IMG/VR virus record: IMGVR_UViG_3300035661_000243
Location: 1-30,903 of that record
Reading direction: 5' to 3' (one strand)
Source: a virus
DNA: 30,903 nucleotides
Part shown: in pieces, positions 7,969 through 15,988 of the stretch
Layout: each line of letters starts with the position of its first letter
How positions within the stretch are numbered: the first letter of the stretch is position 1
The notes under the pieces: generated by a model
The model's database searches: none
The model's input: only the letters and a program-made list of their open reading frames with translations
Told to the model about the DNA's origin: nothing
Program-made: the position numbers and the translations under genes

Positions 7969-8658
7969 ATGGTTGGTTCTGATGCTTTTGAAAAAATTTT
8001 TTATCTTTATACAAGAGAAAATCCAAAATACTTAAAAAACGTAGTTGAGTCTTTTTATGAAAATAAACAGCTTTCAGTCCTTCATAATATTACAAAACAA
8101 TTTTATGAAAGGTTTAACCAGGTTCCTTCGGTAGCTCAATTAAAAACATTAGCTAATCAAGCACAATTTAAAACCCAAATATCAGAAAGTATTATAAATG
8201 TTGTTTTTGATGAAAAGTTAAGTGACTATGATCCAGATTGGTTGACTGAAACTTGTCAAGCTTGGGTACTATGGAAGTCATTAGATAAATCATTGGTAGA
8301 TACAATTGAATATGTAAAGACTGTTAAAGTAGACCCAAATAATGTAAAGGATGTTATTAACAAAGTAAAAACACTTATTAATGAAAGAAATTCGATATCT
8401 TTTAATACAAATTTAGGTAGTGACTTTTTTAATCCTGAGTCACATATAACTCCTGCTGGTACTAAATTTTCTTCTAATCACAATTGGATAGATTCTTTAT
8501 TAGGCGGATATTCATTAGGAACTTTAGTTGCTTACGCTGGTGAACCCAATATAGGTAAGTGTGCCCATAAAGATACTATTATTAAAATCCGTAATACAAA
8601 AACACTAGAAATTTTAAATATATCTATAGAAAAATTTTACAACTTAGTTAAGAAATAA
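7969..8658 (+). CDS. 41: Replicative helicase gp41, N-terminal fragment with a 32-residue N-intein
   Basis: Residues 1-197 carry the DnaB-type N-terminal domain and linker, then the start of the RecA-like core (L-L-G-G-Y-S-L-G-T-L-V-A-Y-A-G-E-P-N-I-G-K), ending at the Walker A lysine. Cys198 starts the intein (C-A-H-K-D-T-I-I-K-I), which stops after 32 residues with a helix (I-S-I-E-K-F-Y-N-L-V-K-K). Ligation to Ser148 of the 9931 product restores G-E-P-N-I-G-K-S. This is again an atypical split with a short N-half. The gene follows an intrinsic terminator and probably has its own promoter. In T4, gp41 is the hexameric 5'-3' helicase that partners the gp61 primase. Confidence 0.86.
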   Translation: MVGSDAFEKIFYLYTRENPKYLKNVVESFYENKQLSVLHNITKQFYERFNQVPSVAQLKTLANQAQFKTQISESIINVVFDEKLSDYDPDWLTETCQAWVLWKSLDKSLVDTIEYVKTVKVDPNNVKDVINKVKTLINERNSISFNTNLGSDFFNPESHITPAGTKFSSNHNWIDSLLGGYSLGTLVAYAGEPNIGKCAHKDTIIKIRNTKTLEILNISIEKFYNLVKK

Positions 8659-8691
8659 TTGGCTTTTTCCCTATATTTCGTTCACTTGCTT

Positions 8692-8705
8692 AGATATAAA
8701 ATAAA
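8692..8705 (+). promoter_or_regulatory. Late promoter-like element for the gene 41 endonuclease
   Basis: GATATAAAATAAAA lies 4 nt before the ATG at 8710. It is one TA step shorter than the usual GATATATAAATAAA, so a weaker match. Its position mirrors the elements before the other three endonuclease genes. I found only 4-bp pairings around it, not a convincing sequestering hairpin. Confidence 0.5.
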
Positions 8706-8709
8706 ACTT

Positions 8710-9924
8710 ATGGTACTTCAAGATTTATACTGTGATTTTAAATTAAACAAATTACGAAAAAAATATACTAATTGGAAAACTATTCCTGTTTGTTTTACTG
8801 AATTTGTTACTATAGTACAATCTTGTATTTTAAACTTAAATTTAGAAAATCATACATATTTTGAAAATTTATACGAGTCATATTCAACTAAGTATTTTGA
8901 ACTTATAACAAAACAAGACTTTAAAACATACAACACTCGTTTTAGTGCATTTAATTGTTTAGGAATTTATTCGACACATGCACAAAATGAAGCATATTGG
9001 TTGGATAGAGGTTGGAATATCGAGCAAATTAAAGATATTCGTTCTAAAAAGTTTGGAACTTGTTCAATAGATTTTTTACTTAATAAAGGGTTTTCACTAG
9101 AAGATGCAAAAAATAAATTAAAGATTACAACTAATAAAATTCAAGAAAAATCTTTAAAAACAAAAAAAGAAACTGGTAATTTTGGCCGACAAACGGTTGA
9201 AACTTATATTAAAATGGGTTTAACTGAAAATGAAGCTAAACAAAAAATGTTAGAAATTGGCAAAAAACGAAGTGCTGGAATAATAAAATGGAACAAACGA
9301 AACCCAAATTATTTTAAAAATGCTAAAAGACCAAATCAAATACAGTATTGGTTAAATAAAGGATTTTCCGAGGAAGAATCTAAACAATTTGTTAAAGAAC
9401 GTCAAAAAACTTTCACTTTAGAAAAATGTATTGCTAAATATGGAGAAGAATTAGGAATAAAAAAATATAATGATAGAAATTCTAAATGGTCTGCTAAAAT
9501 TGAATCTAAGTATAAAAATGGAGAGTTTTCAAAAAAACCAAAATCGATTAATTCTACTAGAATTTCAAACATTTCAAAAACTGTTATTGATGAATTATTA
9601 AAATTTTATCCAGATGCAATGTGTTATAAAAATGAATTTGAAATTTTCGATGAAGAACGTGGAAAACGGATGGGTTTTGATTTTAAAGTTGGCAAAAAAA
9701 TTATAGAAATTAATGGCGACTTTTGGCACATGAATCCCAGTATATACGACAAAGACTATTTTAATAAACGAACTAAAAAATTTGCTTATGAAAAATGGGA
9801 GATAGATAAGCAAAAAGTTGAATTAGCTAATTCTTATAATTATACAGTTTTGACTATTTGGGAATCAGATTTTAAACAAGATAAAAAACAAGTTATAGAA
9901 AAATGCATAGAATTTTTAAATTAA
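8710..9924 (+). CDS. EDxHD (Vsr-like) homing endonuclease between the gene 41 intein halves
   Basis: The ATG at 8710 (404 residues) is preferred to an in-frame TTG at 8659, because a late promoter motif lies between them. The middle carries Y-W-L-(x)-(K/R)-G-(F/W)-(S/N) modules, including Y-W-L-N-K-G-F-S-E-E-E-S-K, then F-T-L-E-K-C-I-A-K-Y-G-E-E-L-G and a K-W segment. The gene 46 enzyme shares the same order. The catalytic domain has F-D-F then I-I-E-I-N-G-D-F-W-H (E333, D337, H340) and W-E-S-D near the C-terminus, so all EDxHD residues are present. It is predicted to cut an intein-less gene 41 at the Walker A site. Its stop is 6 nt before gp41-C. Confidence 0.87.
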   Translation: MVLQDLYCDFKLNKLRKKYTNWKTIPVCFTEFVTIVQSCILNLNLENHTYFENLYESYSTKYFELITKQDFKTYNTRFSAFNCLGIYSTHAQNEAYWLDRGWNIEQIKDIRSKKFGTCSIDFLLNKGFSLEDAKNKLKITTNKIQEKSLKTKKETGNFGRQTVETYIKMGLTENEAKQKMLEIGKKRSAGIIKWNKRNPNYFKNAKRPNQIQYWLNKGFSEEESKQFVKERQKTFTLEKCIAKYGEELGIKKYNDRNSKWSAKIESKYKNGEFSKKPKSINSTRISNISKTVIDELLKFYPDAMCYKNEFEIFDEERGKRMGFDFKVGKKIIEINGDFWHMNPSIYDKDYFNKRTKKFAYEKWEIDKQKVELANSYNYTVLTIWESDFKQDKKQVIEKCIEFLN

Positions 9925-9930
9925 ATATAA

Positions 9931-11085
9931 ATGACCGATAATCAATTTAATGAGTTGTTAGAACTTTTTACAAAACCTAATTTAGAAATAAAACCTTCTG
10001 ACTTAGTAGAACATAAATACGAAGACTATTTTGAAATTTATGATTGGGAAATAGAAACCGATAAAGGATGGTCTTCGATTAAAGGAATTGGAAAAACTGT
10101 TCCTTATGAAGTTTGGGAATTGGAAACTAATCAAGGTAAAAAATTAAAGTGTGCCGATACTCATATTGTTTTTAATGAATTGTGGAGGGAAACTTTTGTA
10201 AAAGATTTAAATAATTTTAGTAAAGATCCAAGATATGATAAAATTGTTACAAAAACAGGATTAGATACGGTAGAAAAAGTCTCTAATTTAGGATATTTTG
10301 AAAATATGTATGACATTCAAGTTGATGATGAAAATCATAGATATTGGACAAATGATATACTTTCACACAATTCTATTTTCTTGGCAAACGAAGCAGTAAA
10401 TCACTCAAGAGCTGGGAATAATGTTGCTGTTATAACTGCTGAAATGTCGGAAGTTAATTATAATCAACGTATGGGTGCTAATTTATTAGATATTAAAATA
10501 GAAGATTATGAAAAAATGTCTAAAAAGCAAGATTATATAAAAAATAAGCTTTTGAATATATCAAATGGAATTATTCCACCAGGTCAACTTCATGTTAAAG
10601 AATTTGCAACATCAGCTGCATCAGTCCCGGATGTTGAATTATATTTAAGAGAATTAGAAGTAGCTAAAGGAATAAAATTTCAAGTTATAATAATCGATTA
10701 TATAAATATTTTGATGAATTATCGTAATCCTAATTCAGAAAATACTTATATGAAAATTAAACAAATTGCCGAAGATTTAAGAGCTATGGCAATTAGAAAT
10801 AATTGGTTAGTTATAACTGCAACACAATTTGGAAAACAAGGATGGGACTCTGCTAATGTTAATATGTCGGATATTTCTGAATCTGCAGCACTAGCTCACA
10901 CTGTGGATGTATTGTTAGGAATTATCCAAATACCAGAAATGCAAATTAGAAACGAGTATTGGCTTAAGCTTCTTAAAGTAAGGAATGGTGCAGGGAAGAA
11001 TATGAAGTGTAAATATAATGTTCAATACAGCTATATGAGACTGATAGAAACTGATGAAGTAATAATGGCTGACAATATTGTATAA
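9931..11085 (+). CDS. 41: Replicative helicase gp41, C-terminal fragment preceded by a long C-intein
   Basis: Residues 1-147 are the C-intein: block B (C-A-D-T-H-I-V-F), block F (M-Y-D-I-Q-V-D-D-E-N-H-R-Y-W) and L-S-H-N at the end. Its G-W-S-S-I-K segment aligns with K-W-S-S-V-K of the gene 43 N-intein, showing how far the split point has moved. The extein starts at Ser148 (S-I-F-L-A-N-E-A). It includes V-I-T-A-E-M-S, Walker B V-I-I-I-D-Y, T-A-T-Q and S-D-I-S-E-S-A-A-L-A-H-T-V-D, all typical of DnaB-family helicases. The spliced length is about 434 residues against 475 in T4. Confidence 0.88.
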   Translation: MTDNQFNELLELFTKPNLEIKPSDLVEHKYEDYFEIYDWEIETDKGWSSIKGIGKTVPYEVWELETNQGKKLKCADTHIVFNELWRETFVKDLNNFSKDPRYDKIVTKTGLDTVEKVSNLGYFENMYDIQVDDENHRYWTNDILSHNSIFLANEAVNHSRAGNNVAVITAEMSEVNYNQRMGANLLDIKIEDYEKMSKKQDYIKNKLLNISNGIIPPGQLHVKEFATSAASVPDVELYLRELEVAKGIKFQVIIIDYINILMNYRNPNSENTYMKIKQIAEDLRAMAIRNNWLVITATQFGKQGWDSANVNMSDISESAALAHTVDVLLGIIQIPEMQIRNEYWLKLLKVRNGAGKNMKCKYNVQYSYMRLIETDEVIMADNIV

Positions 11086-11099
11086 AATAAAATAAAATA

Positions 11100-11528
11100 A
11101 TGGTTCAAGATAACGATAAAATATTTTTTAACTCATTTTATGAATCGTATGGAGATGGATCTCCAATTTCATTTGATGTAGATGATTTTGCTAAAGTAGA
11201 TTCCTATGATACAAAAATGGATGAAGAAAAGGTCTATGAAAAAATTATGGAATATTTTGAAGCAGATGAAAAATTAAAAAAATACATAACGCCAAACAAA
11301 GAACGTAAATTTTCAAAAATTTCTAAATTAGAATTAAATGAAATTTACAGCTTTTGCAAAAACAAATTTAACCAAGAATATTTAATTGAAATTTTTTCAG
11401 TATTGGTAGAGATTTTAGATTTAAATCAATCTAAATTTTATGAGTCTCTTTCTAATACATTTAAAGATGAGCTTATTAAGGAATTAAGAACTAGAGGCTT
11501 TCTACAAAAAAATTACAGATTATTTTAA
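11100..11528 (+). CDS. Unknown 142-residue protein between genes 41 and 47
   Basis: The protein is acidic at its N-terminus (several D/E runs) and helical and Lys/Phe-rich at its C-terminus. It has no membrane segment or recognisable catalytic motif. The start follows gp41-C by 14 nt and the stop is one base before gp47, so it is co-transcribed with helicase and recombination genes. A replication accessory role is possible from context only. Confidence 0.7.
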   Translation: MVQDNDKIFFNSFYESYGDGSPISFDVDDFAKVDSYDTKMDEEKVYEKIMEYFEADEKLKKYITPNKERKFSKISKLELNEIYSFCKNKFNQEYLIEIFSVLVEILDLNQSKFYESLSNTFKDELIKELRTRGFLQKNYRLF

Positions 11529-11529
11529 G

Positions 11530-12615
11530 ATGAAGATAAATGCAAAAAGAGCATTCTTAGTTACTGATTCACATTTTGGTGCTCGATCAAACTCAAATGA
11601 ATGGCTGGAATTGATTTTAGATTACTTTTACAATGATTTTATACCAAGGGTTAAAGCAGAATATCGAGAAGGAGACATACTTATTCATTGTGGGGACTTT
11701 TTTGACAATAGACAATCGATTAATTTGTCAGTATTGCACGAATCCATAAAATTAATGGAAATTTTTTCATCTATTTTTAAGGATGGAGTTTACGTACTAG
11801 CAGGTAATCATGACATTTTTCGAAAGACTTCTAACGAAATAACTTCGTTAGATTCTTTTAAATATATACCAAGAGTTACTATTGTTAAAGAAACTCTTAT
11901 ACTTGAATTAGAGAACAAGAATTTGATGCTTATGCCTTGGCAAACTTCTGCTGCTGATGAAATAGCAGAAATACAAAAATTTGATTCTTTTAAACCTGAA
12001 TACTTGTTTTGTCATACAGATATTAAAACATTTGATTTTGATAAATCCAGAAAAATAGAAGAAGGATTGGAGCTTAAACATTTAGTCAAATTCAAAAAAG
12101 TTTATACGGGTCATATACACACTGCGCAAAAGCATAAAAATGTAGTCGTTTTAGGCAATTCATACCAAATGACTAGGTCTGATGCAAATAATAAAAAAGG
12201 ATTTTATTTAATTGATTTTCAAACAGATAAAGAAAAATTTTTTGAAAATAAAAGATCACCTAAATTTATAAGAGTTTATTTGCATAAGTATTTAGATAAT
12301 ACAATAGAAGAATTAATGGCTGTTTGTAAAAATAACAAAGTAGATTTGTACATTGATTCTGTTTTGTTGAAATATCAAATTCAAATAGCGCAAATAATTG
12401 ACATTTTAAGTAAAGTTGCTATTAAACTAGAAATTATTCCATTCGAGTCAAATGGTGAAGTTGGATTAGATGATGAAAAACTTGAACAAAATTTTAATAT
12501 TTTAGGATTATGTGAACGTTATGTTAAATCGTTAACATATACAGATGATGTTAAAACTAAATTAATTGATAGAATTGAATCTATGTACAATTCTATTTTA
12601 AAAGAAATGAGATGA
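11530..12615 (+). CDS. 47: Recombination nuclease subunit gp47 (SbcD/Mre11-like)
   Basis: The 361 residues contain the full calcineurin-like phosphoesterase motif set: D-S-H (13-15), G-D-F-F-D (55-59), G-N-H-D (92-95), a C-H-T-D histidine (162) and G-H-I-H (194-197). These residues bind the two metal ions of Mre11-type nucleases. The length fits T4 gp47 (339). The gene lies directly upstream of gene 46, its partner ATPase, as in T4. The gp46/gp47 complex resects DNA ends to make single strands for UvsX. Unlike its neighbours it is uninterrupted; it has no P-loop. Confidence 0.93.
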   Translation: MKINAKRAFLVTDSHFGARSNSNEWLELILDYFYNDFIPRVKAEYREGDILIHCGDFFDNRQSINLSVLHESIKLMEIFSSIFKDGVYVLAGNHDIFRKTSNEITSLDSFKYIPRVTIVKETLILELENKNLMLMPWQTSAADEIAEIQKFDSFKPEYLFCHTDIKTFDFDKSRKIEEGLELKHLVKFKKVYTGHIHTAQKHKNVVVLGNSYQMTRSDANNKKGFYLIDFQTDKEKFFENKRSPKFIRVYLHKYLDNTIEELMAVCKNNKVDLYIDSVLLKYQIQIAQIIDILSKVAIKLEIIPFESNGEVGLDDEKLEQNFNILGLCERYVKSLTYTDDVKTKLIDRIESMYNSILKEMR

Positions 12616-12665
12616 CATGTGTATATTAAACTTGAATAGAAGATTAAAAACTAAAAATTAAAACA

Positions 12666-12875
12666 ATGAGAATTTTGAACTTACGTTTCAAAAATTTTAA
12701 TAGCTATGGCAATGTAGAACAAGAACTTAACTTCGACACAAAAGAAGGTATGTTATATTTATTACACGGACAATCAGGTATTGGTAAATGTCTAGACCCT
12801 AGTACAAAATTAGAAATTAATATAAAAGATGATATAGTAAGAAAACAATTTTTAGAATTTCTAAAAAATAAATAA
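12666..12875 (+). CDS. 46: Recombination ATPase gp46 (SbcC/Rad50-like), N-terminal fragment with a 28-residue N-intein
   Basis: Residues 1-41 are the N-terminal strand region of an SMC/Rad50-type ATPase (L-R-F-K-N-F-N-S-Y-G), ending in L-L-H-G-Q-S-G-I-G-K. Cys42 starts the intein (C-L-D-P-S-T-K-L-E-I-N-I), and the ORF ends after 28 intein residues in a helix (F-L-E-F-L-K-N-K). The break is at the same Walker A position as in gene 41, between Lys and Ser. Ligation gives G-Q-S-G-I-G-K-S-T. The ORF is only 69 codons, so it could be missed by gene callers. Confidence 0.86.
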   Translation: MRILNLRFKNFNSYGNVEQELNFDTKEGMLYLLHGQSGIGKCLDPSTKLEINIKDDIVRKQFLEFLKNK

Positions 12876-12904
12876 TTATTTTGTTTGCCTATACCAGAAT
12901 ATCC

Positions 12905-12936
12905 ATGCTTTAAAAGATATATAAATAAAAAAGCAT
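12905..12936 (+). promoter_or_regulatory. Inverted repeat flanking a late promoter next to an endonuclease start codon
   Basis: ATGCTTT (12905-12911) and AAAGCAT (12930-12936) form a 7-bp perfect stem whose loop holds the late promoter (12916-12930). The 3' arm ends one base before the ATG at 12938. As at 2428-2472, only RNA started upstream can form the stem. Late RNA would be free to be translated. Confidence 0.55.
12916..12930 (+). promoter_or_regulatory. T4-type late promoter for the gene 46 endonuclease
   Basis: GATATATAAATAAAA is a full match to the motif found before the late virion genes here, 7 nt upstream of the ATG at 12938. Predicted initiation is close to the start codon, giving a nearly leaderless mRNA. 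Confidence 0.75.
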
Positions 12937-12937
12937 A

Positions 12938-14062
12938 ATGAAAACTGACTTAGCAAAGTTAAAAAATAGGAATTTATTAGAAATTGATTTTTTTAAAAAA
13001 TGGAATTCTGTAAAATTATTTGATACTATAGAAAAATTAGGATTATCGGTAGATGAAATTCCTACTTATATTTTAATAAAAACATTAAGTAATTATATTA
13101 AATCTGAAAATAATGGAAAACAACCTTCGTCACTAAATACTGAATACTATACATTAAGAGGACATTCTATTGAATATGCAAAAAAGGTAATAAGTGACTT
13201 GCAAAAAAATAATTCTGATAAACTGATAAAAAAACGTTTAATTAATCCAGAAAGGTACAAGTCTAATGGAGGTCCGATTTGTTTAAAATACTGGAAAGCG
13301 AAAGGATTTTCTACAGAAGATTCTGCTATAAAGCAATTAGAAAATTCACCAAATAGTATTTACTATTATATCAAAAAAGGATTTTCTAAGGAAGAATCTA
13401 TTTTAAAGGTTTCTGAATTTCAACGAAAACAAGCTTTAAAATTTTCTAAGAAAAGAAAGGAAAATCCAGAAAAATATATTGCCACGTTGCCAACTCAACT
13501 AAATTACTGGATTAAAAAAGGGCTTTCAATAGAAGAAGCTAAACAAAAATTAAAAGAACGTCAATCAACATTTACTCTTGAAAAATGTATTGAAAAACTA
13601 GGAATTATTGAAGGAACAAAAAAATATAATAATAGGCAGGAAAAATGGATTAAATCATTACATAAAAATTTTAATGAACAAGGTGACAGTAGGTCTCCTT
13701 CTTCTAAATTTGCTAATGAAATAATTGCATTAATTTGTAAAGAATTAAACATAGAAATTCCTAAAAAAGAAAAATGGATTAGTTCACATGATGGTAAATT
13801 GCGATGTTCCTATGATTTTACATATAATAATAAGATAATAGAATTTAATGGTGACTATTGGCATGCTAATCCATTAATGCATAAATCAACTGATGTTATA
13901 AGAGGTTTGAAAATAACAGCCAAAGAAAAATGGGACATGGATAATTTAAAAATAGAATTAGCTAAAATAAATGGATATGATGTTCTTACTATTTGGGAAA
14001 TCGATTATAATGAAAACAAAGAAAATACTTTACAAAAATGCTTAAATTACTTAAAAAATTAA
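12938..14062 (+). CDS. EDxHD (Vsr-like) homing endonuclease between the gene 46 intein halves
   Basis: This 374-residue protein sits between gp46-N and gp46-C. Repeated modules of the form Y-(Y/W)-I-K-K-G-(F/L)-S-(x)-E-E precede R-Q-S-T-F-T-L-E-K-C-I-E-K-L-G, nearly identical to the gene 41 enzyme. The nuclease domain has Y-D-F, then I-I-E-F-N-G-D-Y-W-H (E302, D306, H309) and W-E-I-D near the end, so all catalytic residues are present. The predicted target is the uninterrupted Walker A region of gene 46. Its stop lies 7 nt before gp46-C. Expression is probably late, with early translation blocked by the upstream hairpin. Confidence 0.87.
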   Translation: MKTDLAKLKNRNLLEIDFFKKWNSVKLFDTIEKLGLSVDEIPTYILIKTLSNYIKSENNGKQPSSLNTEYYTLRGHSIEYAKKVISDLQKNNSDKLIKKRLINPERYKSNGGPICLKYWKAKGFSTEDSAIKQLENSPNSIYYYIKKGFSKEESILKVSEFQRKQALKFSKKRKENPEKYIATLPTQLNYWIKKGLSIEEAKQKLKERQSTFTLEKCIEKLGIIEGTKKYNNRQEKWIKSLHKNFNEQGDSRSPSSKFANEIIALICKELNIEIPKKEKWISSHDGKLRCSYDFTYNNKIIEFNGDYWHANPLMHKSTDVIRGLKITAKEKWDMDNLKIELAKINGYDVLTIWEIDYNENKENTLQKCLNYLKN

Positions 14063-14069
14063 AATTAAA

Positions 14070-15986
14070 ATGATAAATTGTACATTAGGAGATTTGTTGG
14101 AATTTGAAAAATTGACAAATGCAATATCTAATAATAAAATAGAGGTTAATACAAGAATTGGATTAAAACATGTTGAAGCTATTGCAATAACTGCAAAAAA
14201 TAGTAAATGTATAAAAATATCAACAAAAAATAAATCAATAATAGGTTCGCCGGATCATTTATTATTTTATAAAAATTGGAAAAAAATAAAAGATTTTAAA
14301 GTAGGTGATAGTATTGAAACTATAGATGGCATAGAAATAATAACAAGTATTGAATTATTAAATGAAACTAAAGATTTATTAGATATACAAGTTTCAGATG
14401 TAAAAGAATTTTATGCTAATGGATTTGTATCCCACAATTCAACTATTGCAGAAGCTATTATATATGCTATGTATGGTCGTATTGAAAAGAAAAAGAAAAC
14501 TGACTTACCTAATAGAATTAACAAAAATCTTCAATGCAAAATACATCTTTTATCTAAAAATAAAAGTGTAGAAATTACAAGAGGTATTGCTCCCACATTT
14601 CTAAAAGTAGAAATTGATGGAATTGAGTATGATACGGCAGGTAACAATAACGTGCAAGATTATCTTGACAATGAAATTTTCGACATTCCTTATCACGTTT
14701 TCAAGAATATAGTTGTTCTTTCTATAAATGACTTTCGTTCATTTTTAACAATGACGCCTCTTGATAAAAGAAATATTATTGATAGGTTGTTTGGATTTTC
14801 TGTAATTAATGAAATGAAGGACCAAATAAAAAATGAAAGAAAAGAAATAAAAGAAAAACTTAAAACAATTTATGACGAGTTAAATATCATTGATTCGACG
14901 ATAATTTCTATAACAGATCGAATTAAAAAATTAGAAAATTTTAAAAAAAATGATAAAAATAAGCTAATTGCTGATTACAAAACCAAAATTCAAGAATTGT
15001 TAAACTCTAAAAAATTAGTAGATGAAGACTATGCTAAATTGACTCAATTAGAGACTAAGGTAACAGAATTATTGGAAAACAAAAAACAATCATTAGGTAA
15101 TTTACACCATGAACTAAAAACAATTAAAGAAAAAATTAGATTATATCAAAATGACACTTGTCCTACATGTGGAGCACCTTTAACAACAGATTCACATGTT
15201 CATAATAAACAAACATTAGAACAACAATTAGGAGAAAAGGAATTTATTGTAAATGAAGTAAAAAATGAGCTATTAGAATTAGATAAAAAAATAAAAGCTA
15301 TAGCAATAAAAGTAAAAGAACAATATGGTATTTCTACAAAATCATCTATTTTAATAACTCAATACAGAGAAGAAGCGGAAAAAATAGTTAATGAAGATAA
15401 AGAAACTGATAAAAACAGTCTTAATGAATTATTAGACGAAAATACAGTTAAAATAAGCGACAGGAAAGTTAAACAAACAGAGTATTTAACGGAAGATTCT
15501 TTCTTGGAAATTCTTGAATACATTTTAGGCGATGATGGTGTTAAGAATTTAGCAATGAAAACTATACTACCTACTCTTAATCAAAATATTAATATGATGA
15601 TTAATCAAGTTCACTTACCTTATGTTATTAAATTTGATGATAAGTTTGACTGTGTAATTACTTCAATCGGTGAACAAATAAATCCATTAAGCATGTCAAC
15701 TGGCGAAAGGAAACGTGCCGACTTTATTATTATTATTGCATTACTTAAAATTTTAAAAATTCAATATCCTACACTTAATTTACTTTTCCTTGATGAGATT
15801 TTCTCTTCTGTTGATGCAGCAGGTGTATATGAAATAATAAAAATTCTTCAAGAAATTACTAAAGAATATGAATTGAATACTTGGGTAATAAATCATAGCG
15901 AATTGCCTATGGAACTTTTTGATAAAAGAGTTGAAATTATTAAAGTTGGTGGTTTTAGCCAATTGCAAAAAGAAGCTATTCAATAA
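14070..15986 (+). CDS. 46: Recombination ATPase gp46, C-terminal fragment preceded by a long C-intein
   Basis: Residues 1-123 are the C-intein: block B (S-P-D-H-L-L-F), block F (L-L-D-I-Q-V-S-D-V-K-E-F-Y-A-N-G) and V-S-H-N. The extein starts at Ser124 with S-T-I-A-E-A-I-I-Y-A-M-Y-G, completing Walker A. It continues through long coiled-coil arms around a zinc hook C-P-T-C (about residues 364-367), the ABC signature S-M-S-T-G-E-R-K-R-A, Walker B N-L-L-F-L-D-E-I-F-S and the H-loop N-H-S-E. The spliced length is about 556 residues against 560 in T4 gp46. It partners gp47, encoded just upstream. This is the last gene of the replication block. Confidence 0.92.
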   Translation: MINCTLGDLLEFEKLTNAISNNKIEVNTRIGLKHVEAIAITAKNSKCIKISTKNKSIIGSPDHLLFYKNWKKIKDFKVGDSIETIDGIEIITSIELLNETKDLLDIQVSDVKEFYANGFVSHNSTIAEAIIYAMYGRIEKKKKTDLPNRINKNLQCKIHLLSKNKSVEITRGIAPTFLKVEIDGIEYDTAGNNNVQDYLDNEIFDIPYHVFKNIVVLSINDFRSFLTMTPLDKRNIIDRLFGFSVINEMKDQIKNERKEIKEKLKTIYDELNIIDSTIISITDRIKKLENFKKNDKNKLIADYKTKIQELLNSKKLVDEDYAKLTQLETKVTELLENKKQSLGNLHHELKTIKEKIRLYQNDTCPTCGAPLTTDSHVHNKQTLEQQLGEKEFIVNEVKNELLELDKKIKAIAIKVKEQYGISTKSSILITQYREEAEKIVNEDKETDKNSLNELLDENTVKISDRKVKQTEYLTEDSFLEILEYILGDDGVKNLAMKTILPTLNQNINMMINQVHLPYVIKFDDKFDCVITSIGEQINPLSMSTGERKRADFIIIIALLKILKIQYPTLNLLFLDEIFSSVDAAGVYEIIKILQEITKEYELNTWVINHSELPMELFDKRVEIIKVGGFSQLQKEAIQ

Positions 15987-15988
15987 TA

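Noticed and set aside
1673-15986. Group I introns instead of split inteins as the cause of the broken genes
   Set aside because: Each upstream ORF continues past the extein with intein-like sequence. Each downstream ORF ends its leader with block F and His-Asn directly before Ser or Thr, and the endonuclease lies in a separate ORF. No intron core is needed to rebuild the motifs.
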